Under the pieces are notes generated by a model that was given only the letters and a program-made list of their open reading frames with translations, was not told the DNA's origin and did not search any database. Position numbers and translations under genes: made by a program. Of a stretch of 64,000 nt of DNA, positions 57,088-64,000 are shown one piece after another (within the stretch, counting starts at the first letter, position 1; each line of letters opens with the position of its first letter). The stretch comes from Hirudinaria manillensis (lineage: Eukaryota; Annelida; Clitellata; Hirudinida; Hirudinidae): positions 4,605,001 to 4,669,000 of the forward strand of contig CM067535.1 in NCBI GenBank assembly GCA_034509925.1, read 5' to 3'.

Positions 57088-57447
57088 ACCGGGCGTCTAA
57101 AACGGATTATTTCTAATTTTTTTAATGTATTTTTAATTTAATTCTGAAAACATTTAAAAGTTTAAAGTAAAGATTGTCTTTAATTAAACATCACGCGCTG
57201 GACTGACACTTGAAAACTCGCGTGTTGCGCGTTTGCTTTCAAATCAGAATCCATGAAATGTTTACAACAAGTCCACCCAAAAATAAAAACCATTACTATT
57301 ATTGTTGTTATTATTATCATTATTATTATTATTATTCAAAGCAGCCAGACAAAGCCACCTACCAGAATGAATGGGACCCCGGTACTATTAAGGCCTGTTG
57401 ACGAAGGAGAGCTATTAGGCGACCGACCAATCCTAGTTGAGCAGGGA

Positions 57448-57522
57448 TATAAAAGACTGAAGATCGTTGATATAAAGTTTCAAATCTTTGGTTTACTCAG
57501 ACTCTCAAGATATTCGACATAA
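57448..57522 (+). promoter_or_regulatory. TATA box and non-coding first exon of the transgelin-like gene
   Basis: TATAAAAG at 57448-57455 should place the start near 57480. The short 5' UTR exon ends at 57522 before GTGAGTG. It joins to an acceptor (TTCTTGCAG, ending 57882) five bases before the start codon. Confidence 0.7.
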
Positions 57523-57887
57523 GTGAGTGTTTGTTTTCGATGTTTTCATTTTAATGATTTAGATTAAACATTCGGTTAAACATTCGTCCGTTCAAATAGA
57601 TTTCATGGTTAATGAGATTTTGTTTTGACCAACTTAATTCCTTAACTTTTAGTCTTTTTGGTCGTTTTAAGAGTCATTTTAGTAGTCTTAACTTTTAATC
57701 ATAAGTCGTTAATTACTTCAAATAAACTACGAAATGAACAAGTCTAATTTTTCAAATTTAGCTTTTTTAAATCTCGAAATTAGTATTAATAATCTTGTGA
57801 ATTTGGTGAAATGATGCAAGACGTCTTAGGTTTCATACCTTCTCCATGTTTTCAATTTTATTGAAACCCGATCTTCTTGCAGTCGAC

Positions 57888-60414
57888 ATGAGTAGCACAA
57901 GAGCAGGAAAATCAGGTTTGGCTGCCGAAGCCCAGAGAAAAGTCAGTTTATTTTTTTCGTCTTTTTTTGTTGTTGTTGTTGTTGTTGTTTTGAGGTGGAA
58001 TTTAAAATTTCGGCATTCAAAAATTTCAAGTGCTAATCGGTTCGCTGAGAGAGAATATTTAATTAACTGTTGTATGCGAATTTGCCTAAAGCCCACGGCC
58101 ACCAGGAATAACTTATGCTAATATTGCGATATTAACTTGAGTGACGAAAATGCAATCGACAGGCTGTAAATTGATGACGTTGGTTGCGAAATAATTGAAA
58201 TAATTTCAAACCTCATTACGGCACGTCCTTGTGCTTGCATAATTTTGATTGAATAATGAGAGGAAAATTTCGAATATGGGAGTGTCCTGTTTCACTTATC
58301 CATAAATCCCCGCTGCCGGATCTTATTGGATAATTGGACGAGAAACGGAATAAAAATTGAATAACAGAAATTAAATAATAAAAAGTGAGCAGAACAAAAT
58401 TATAGAAGATGCGACAGAATCAATTATAACATCTGCGAATACAATTTTGGAGAATGAAGAAATTGTATCCTCGATTCGCTTTTAAAATTTCAAGTCGACC
58501 TCCTTTGATGCCATAAACATTTTATTATTTGAGATAATTTAGCAAAAATAAATGAATAATTCATGAATCTATATGGTTTAGCACCAAGACAAAGATAGTT
58601 TTTATGTAAAGTGTTAATAGCTATAATGGCTGTGATGAGGGCATTTAGTCCTCTGATGCTTATTGTCAGCGCCTAGTCACTTGAAAGTTTCAGATTTTGA
58701 GCTATGGTTTCATGAGAAATTGGGGAGAAGCCATCTTGTAGATTCGGTTATTCGAATTCCATGCATATTCGTCTCACTTTAAGGAAATGTGTGGAGACTT
58801 AGTTTTTTTTCATGCGTATGGAATTTTTAGTATCCAATAGATGTTGGTGGAGATTTAAACTCAACTTAAACCACTTAAACTCACGAGAAACGTGAGAGTT
58901 TCTTTCCGCGATATCCGATACGATGCCTCATTTGTATCGAATCGAAATGCGAATAGATAGTATCTCGGCTGAAAGTATACAAGCACAATGGCTATTAGAA
59001 ATCTACTTTGCAAACACCACCGAAGTGTGTTTAGGGAAATTAATTTCTGCAAAATATGGACCAAGTCACAGCACACTCATACTCTGGCCTAAATGTCCTC
59101 TTAATTGTCAGATCGAGGCCAATTTCGACCCGGATGAGGCCGTGAGGTGTCTGCACTGGATACAGTTGGTGACTGGGGTGTCCGAAATCCCCTCGAATCC
59201 CGACCAAATCGACGGTTCACACGACGGCTTCTACGCAGCACTCGGCGATGGTTTCATCCTCTGCAAGTGAGTCGTTCTTGGCTGATTTTTCTTTCTCGAG
59301 CTAATTGGACAATTACCTGCTGGATTCCGCTTTCTGTAAGCCTAAGACCCCCGCTATTTTAATTGGTAAAGTCCGCAAGCCATAGATAATGACGAATTAG
59401 GATGCCAGGGGATTATTTTTGTTGCAGCATCTTTCTGAATCGTCTAGAGCTCGTTTCTGACGCAATAAGATGATTTTATCGAGCTACTTCATTACTTACT
59501 CACTATAGTCTGTTCCAGTTTCAGCTATTTCACATTTCTTTATAAAGGAATGGCTAATTAATGATTCGGGCAATTATCTTCTGAGAAGCGAGTTAAGAAG
59601 TCTGTTGTTGTCGGTTAAGAAGGACCAATGGTCTCCTTCTAAGATCAATTAAAAGTTTTCTAACAACCATCGACTTCCATTAACATTCTTTGAGCGTTAA
59701 ACATCCAACCACAAGTAGCCACTTGCAAAAATGGTCGCATTTCCAGCGATTCTGAGTATAATTTAATTACATCTGAATTTAATTAAACCTGATTTTCATA
59801 ATTCCTTTTCCTACAACAAAGGCTCATAGATGTCCTCATGCCGGGAAAGATCAATTGGCAGGACAAGTCGTTCCAGCCTGCCAAGATCGAAGCCATGAGG
59901 ATCATGAGGGAGAGAGAGAGGATTGCCACCTTCACCAAGTTGGTTCAGCAGTTCGGCGTCGCCGACACTGCCACCTTCCCTACCGAGTCACTGCACGAGA
60001 AGGGTGCTTTGAATCTCGCCCAGGTCTGCGTCTGTATCAGGGCCCTTGGAATTGAGGTAATTAAGATTCATTTTATGGCTTTTTTTAAAAAGATTTTTAA
60101 ATAAATTATTTTACGAATTATAATGCACTCTGCTCTCCAAAATGAAGTTACAAAAAAGTCAAAAAGGCGCTAATCTTTACTTTCCATTTTACCATCCCCA
60201 ATGATGCAACTTCTTAAACACGCAGGCTCAGAGCAAGGCAAGCTACAGAGGTCCAGATGGGTATTGGCCCAAGAAGCACGAGAGGAATACAAGAGAATTT
60301 ACTGAGGAGCAGTTGAAGGCTGGACAGAGCATCATCAGCCTCCAATACGGCAGCAACAAAGGTGCCTCCCAGGCCGGCATGAACATCGGAAAGACGAGAG
60401 CCATCTTGGATTGA
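57888..60414 (+). CDS. Transgelin / muscle protein 20-like calponin-family protein
   Basis: An actin-binding protein of the transgelin/calponin family. Four coding exons: 57888-57941, 59112-59266, 59822-60056, 60226-60414; 210 residues. It starts MSSTRAGKSGLAAEAQRK, as in invertebrate MP20. A single calponin-homology domain follows (about residues 22-140), with ANFDPDEAVRCLHWI, the actin-binding-type DGFILCKLIDVLMPG, and NLAQVCVCIRALG. The C-terminus has one calponin-like repeat, QYGSNKGASQAGMNIGKTR. Exon 3 carries a short insert (SNPDQIDGSHDG) between the helices. The 1170-base second intron is AT-rich without repeats of note. Its upstream CArG and TATA boxes suggest muscle expression. The open frame upstream of exon 3 (from about 58923) is chance and is not used. 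Confidence 0.95.
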
Positions 60415-61883
60415 AGAGACCACGCGATCTGACAACGTAGCGCCAATAACCATTCGCAGTGCCTGTTTCTTAAAACTGAATTTAGTTCGTTTTTATTATT
60501 TTGCGTTCAGTTAATCGTTTCAAGTACCTGATTCCTTCTTAAATCAAACTAATGGGCATGTTCTAATTAAAGTTGTGGTTAATAGATGCATTTACCAGGT
60601 TACAAGTCATAGTCAACGAAACAATTCCTTTATTTTCCTGTTGGTTTGTCGCGATCTGACGGTATTTATGTTACTTTCAACTTATTGTTTTTCCTTGTCC
60701 AAATAAAATATGATCTGCGTTTTATTTGAGCTTAAGTCTAAAACAAAATGCAAAAATGGCTCTGGGATAGAAAATCGTTTGTTTTTTTTTTATGCCGCAA
60801 GATGGATGAGTGCTCCAATCCGAATGGATGCTTCACGCCAGATGGAATTAGTTTTCCATATTCTATTTTCAATATGACAGTAACAAACATCTTTAAGTAA
60901 ATGTTATGATCTTAATTCTGTACACAGCACATATTGTAAAGCAAGCATTTAAAATTTCCGGGAGATTATTAAAAATTTCAAAATGGGTTTTGCTTCTCAA
61001 GTGTTTCGATGAATTCGTGGATTCTTTGTTTTAAAATTATCAATATTATTATTTATTTAAATGCGGAGGAGATTTTGTTTGATGGATCTAATACGAACAT
61101 AATTTGAACATAATGAAAATAAGGTGAAATGTAGTGTAAAAGAACTCTAAATGATAAAGTTAAAATCTGACTGGGATTTTGGCACCCCTTTTAGGAACTA
61201 AATTCAAATTTTCAACCTTTGGTAAGGACTTGTTACGTGAATTTGAAGAGATCATTTTAAATCTAAGCAGAAAATGAAAGCAGAAAATCTGGTTATTAGT
61301 TGCTCTCAATCCCTGGAAAAAAAACCGCCATTGTAATGGCGAGAGCAATGAAAATGCCCATCGTGATTTAAGGAATCAAGTACTTTTTCGTAATGGTGTA
61401 TCTTCGTCGGCCAAACTAGGAGAAACGTGACCAACATTCAACGGTGATTCCAAAAAATGAATCATGGATTAAAAGTTAATTTATTATTTAACTTAACAAT
61501 ATCACCCTCTAACTGAAATCATAACTACTTCCAGCGGCCAGGTTATATCGAGAGATTCATAGACTCTAAAGGTAACCTTTTGTTGAGAACCAGTCTTAAC
61601 TGGTAACGTTTTCATGTAATCGGATTGAGGCAAATCTATCCATGCCATTGATAGGCCAACCTTTCACACAAAACCGCTTTTAGCCAGCTTGGTTCGACTT
61701 GTGCTTTTGAGGAACTTTTATAAAGCTCATGGACCAGTAAGATTTAGTCAGCACAGTTTCGCTATGAGAAACCATTTTAGATGTTTTTTTGAGATATTTA
61801 CCTGCTAAACTGTTTCGGTTTCTACATATTCCTTCGGGGGCTGTCATATTATTTTCCACCATCGCCTGGAAAGATCGCTCGAC
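60415..61883. other. Spacer between the transgelin and ATPase genes
   Basis: About 1.5 kb of AT-rich DNA without recognisable exons. AATAAA near 60703 may end the transgelin transcript. No TATA box was recognised for the ATPase gene. Confidence 0.45.
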
Positions 61884-64000
61884 ATGAACGGCGTGGAAAA
61901 TTTGGCCTACGTCGCTTCGGAAGACCAGCTATTCAGGAATATTCCTTCTTCGCATTCGCTCCAGGTTTAAATAATAAACCAGTTCGACTCATTTTAGGTT
62001 CAGCATGAATAGGATAACGTTGGTCGAATATTCACCCAACATTCTACATATTAGCCTCGACTAATTATGGAATTCAATAGCTCAAGAGGTCTCGACATTT
62101 TAGAAATAAAATGACATGGAAACCCACTTTTAGCCTTCGCTTTAGCAACTGTATTCAAGTTGTACTTTATTGCAGGATGCATCGAAGAAAGTTGAACAGA
62201 ATGGAGGAAGATTCAGATTCAGGAGGAAGAAGAAGCTGGACAGGGAAGCCATGAAGAAAGGAGTCGAAACGGTACAACTGGAAATGAAATTTGAGCTTTT
62301 ATTACGATTACGAATCAGTTGTTAGCAACCGTTACCATTATCGAATACCTTTCAGGACGATCACAAAGTTACACTGGAAGAATTAACAAGACGCCTCAAT
62401 ACGGATGTGGAAGTGGTAATTCGACGGCTTTCGATTGTTTTTGCTATTAATTTAACAATAAGATTATAAATCAATTGAATATATTTAAAACAATTATTCA
62501 TTTTAAAATAATCAACTTATATCAGAGCGAAACATTTAAGAACCCGTTAAATTCGAAACTGATATATTGAGAGTAACAGTGTACAAACTACTTATTAAGT
62601 ATCACTTTAAATCCACAGGGAATGACCACGATCGAGGCTAAAAAACGACTGGCAGAAGACGGTCCAAACGCCCTGACTCCCCCCAAAACCACACCGGAGT
62701 GGGTAAAGTTCCTCAAGAATCTGTTCACTGGTTTTGCAGTTTTGCTCTGGGCAGGTGGCATCCTTTGCTTTGCCGCCTACGGTGCTCAGTATGCAGATTC
62801 CAGTAATCCTCCAGGAGACAATCTTTACCTGGGAATAGTTCTCATCAGCGTAGTCGTCATCACCGGATGTTTTTCCTACTACCAGGAGGCTGCCAGCAGT
62901 AAGATCATGGAGTCTTTCAAAAAGCTAGTACCTCAGCAAGCCACGGTCATTAGGGACGGAACGAAGATTATGATTCCCGCAGAAGAGCTAGTCCCTGGGG
63001 ATTTGGTGGAAGTGAAATTTGGAGACAGACTGCCTGCCGACATAAGGGTCACTTTTTCCCAAGGGTTCAAGGTCGACAATTCATCACTGACAGGTGAAAG
63101 CGAACCTCTCCTGAGAAGTGCCGAAAGCACCCACGACAATCCTCTAGAGACGAAGAACTTGGCTTTCTTTTCTACCAACGTAGTCGAGGGCATCGGCAGG
63201 GGTATAGTCATAGCCACGGGGGATCTGACCATGATGGGTAAGATAGCCGGTCTCGCTTCTGATACCGGAACTTCAGAAACCACCTTGAAGAAGGAGATGC
63301 AATTCTTCGTCAACATCATCATCATTGTTTCGTTTATCATGGGTCTGGTATTTCTCATTGCTCTGTTAGCCCTCGGCTACGGCTGGATCATAGCGTTCGT
63401 GTTTCTTATCGGCATCATCATGGGTAACGTACCTGAGGGTCTCCTCACGACAGTCACCGTCATCCTCACCTTGACGGCCAAGAGAATGGCAAAGAAGAAC
63501 TGTCTGGTGAAAGCATTGGAGTGCGTCGAAACTCTGGGCTCAACGTCGGTCATCTGTTCGGACAAAACTGGTACTCTAACTCAGAATAGGATGACCGTCG
63601 CTCACCAGTGGTACGACGGTGCAATACACGAAGTGGATACGTCGGGGTCACAGATCACCACCAGTGAGGAGCTCAAGACGAAGGCCTGGGAGAGCCTGAC
63701 AAGAGTGGCCACCTTGTGCAACAGAGCCGAGTTCAAATCGGGCCAGGAGAACATACCCATTGCAAAAAGAGAAGTAGCAGGTGATGCCTCCGAGACGGCC
63801 ATACTCAAGTACACAGAGACGGTTCTGGGAGGAGTCATGGATATCAGGAATAAAAACAAAAAAGTCATTGAAATTCCGTTCAATTCCACAAACAAGTTTC
63901 AGGTTTGTCTTCATCAATTTCTCTACTACTTCGTTAAAGCAGTTCCGACATTTTGTTGAAACTCGTTCTAGGTTTCAATCCATCAATCAGTGGATATGCC
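61884..64000 (+). CDS. Divergent Na+/K+-ATPase alpha subunit (5' part, runs off the window)
   Basis: A P2C-type cation pump of the plasma membrane. Exons: 61884-61964, 62176-62271, 62356-62415, 62619-63902, then 63972 onward, in phase. The N-terminus is basic (RFRFRRKKK), followed by [22 protein letters not shown]1-M2, the actuator motif TGES, and the phosphorylation loop [17 protein letters not shown] (aspartate at about residue 394). Q136 and N147 match the two M1-M2 positions that give ouabain sensitivity in vertebrates. M3-M4 are unusual: the acidic residues at the end of M3 are gone (LALGYGW), and M4 reads [15 protein letters not shown] instead of IVANVPEGLLATVTV. The actuator region after GDLTMMG ([14 protein letters not shown]) is also far from the usual GGQTPIAxEI. 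It therefore looks like a derived paralogue, not the main housekeeping pump. The C-terminal half lies beyond the window. Confidence 0.93.

Noticed and set aside
58923-59111. Upstream extension of the transgelin exon 3 frame
   Set aside because: A good acceptor at 59111 and the in-phase join to MSSTRAGKSGLAAEAQRK reproduce the family's normal N-terminus; the upstream part has no homology.

Overview
The window is animal nuclear DNA. Most genes are split into many short exons with GT-AG introns, the intergenic DNA is AT-rich and full of di- and trinucleotide repeats, and every recognisable protein belongs to a metazoan family. The gene set (neurofibromin, an RCAN calcineurin regulator, an NRBP pseudokinase, a transgelin-like muscle protein, WDR1, a Na+/K+-type P-ATPase, an intronless class A GPCR) points to a bilaterian invertebrate with compact genes. 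Two genes still encode selenocysteine, which argues against a typical nematode or insect. The phylum cannot be fixed from this sequence; a lophotrochozoan or a slowly evolving relative would fit.

Layout. 1-5.4 kb: simple-repeat-rich intergenic DNA, a 5'-truncated LINE on the minus strand, and one exon-like island of unknown identity. 5.4-6.9 kb: intronless GPCR (+). 8.0-8.8 kb: MSRB1 (-), a selenoprotein with an in-frame TGA and a SECIS element. 9.2-14.0 kb: WDR1/AIP1 (+), head to head with MSRB1. 15.1-16.1 kb: HINT (+), with a possible mitochondrial-leader first exon. 16.7-17.9 kb: SELENOM (-), a second selenoprotein with its own SECIS. 19.0-39.1 kb: complete neurofibromin NF1 (+, 49 coding exons). 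40.3-43.0 kb: GAPDH (-) with a TATA box. 43.5-48.6 kb: NRBP1-like pseudokinase (+). 50.6-51.9 kb: RCAN (+). 52.9-56.6 kb: NUP43 (+). 57.0-60.4 kb: transgelin/muscle-protein-20 (+), preceded by a CArG box and a TATA box. 61.9-64.0 kb: 5' half of a divergent Na+/K+-ATPase alpha subunit (+), running off the end.

The strongest observations concern things ordinary ORF calling misses. (i) MSRB1 and SELENOM lie about 8 kb apart on the same strand; their selenocysteine TGA codons would be read as stops or exons would be lost. (ii) Introns tend to carry GAT-type repeats just after the donor and CAT/ATC-type repeats just before the acceptor in the sense of transcription, on both DNA strands, so many could fold end to end. 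(iii) There is a candidate U12-type intron in SELENOM, a GC-AG intron in NF1, a symmetric CArG module upstream of the transgelin gene, and unusual ion-pathway residues in the ATPase.

The genes are a mixed housekeeping and signalling set, not one pathway. Two neighbour relations may matter. MSRB1 (which in mammals re-reduces oxidised actin) shares a short divergent promoter with WDR1 (actin disassembly). The transgelin and RCAN genes fit muscle and calcium signalling.
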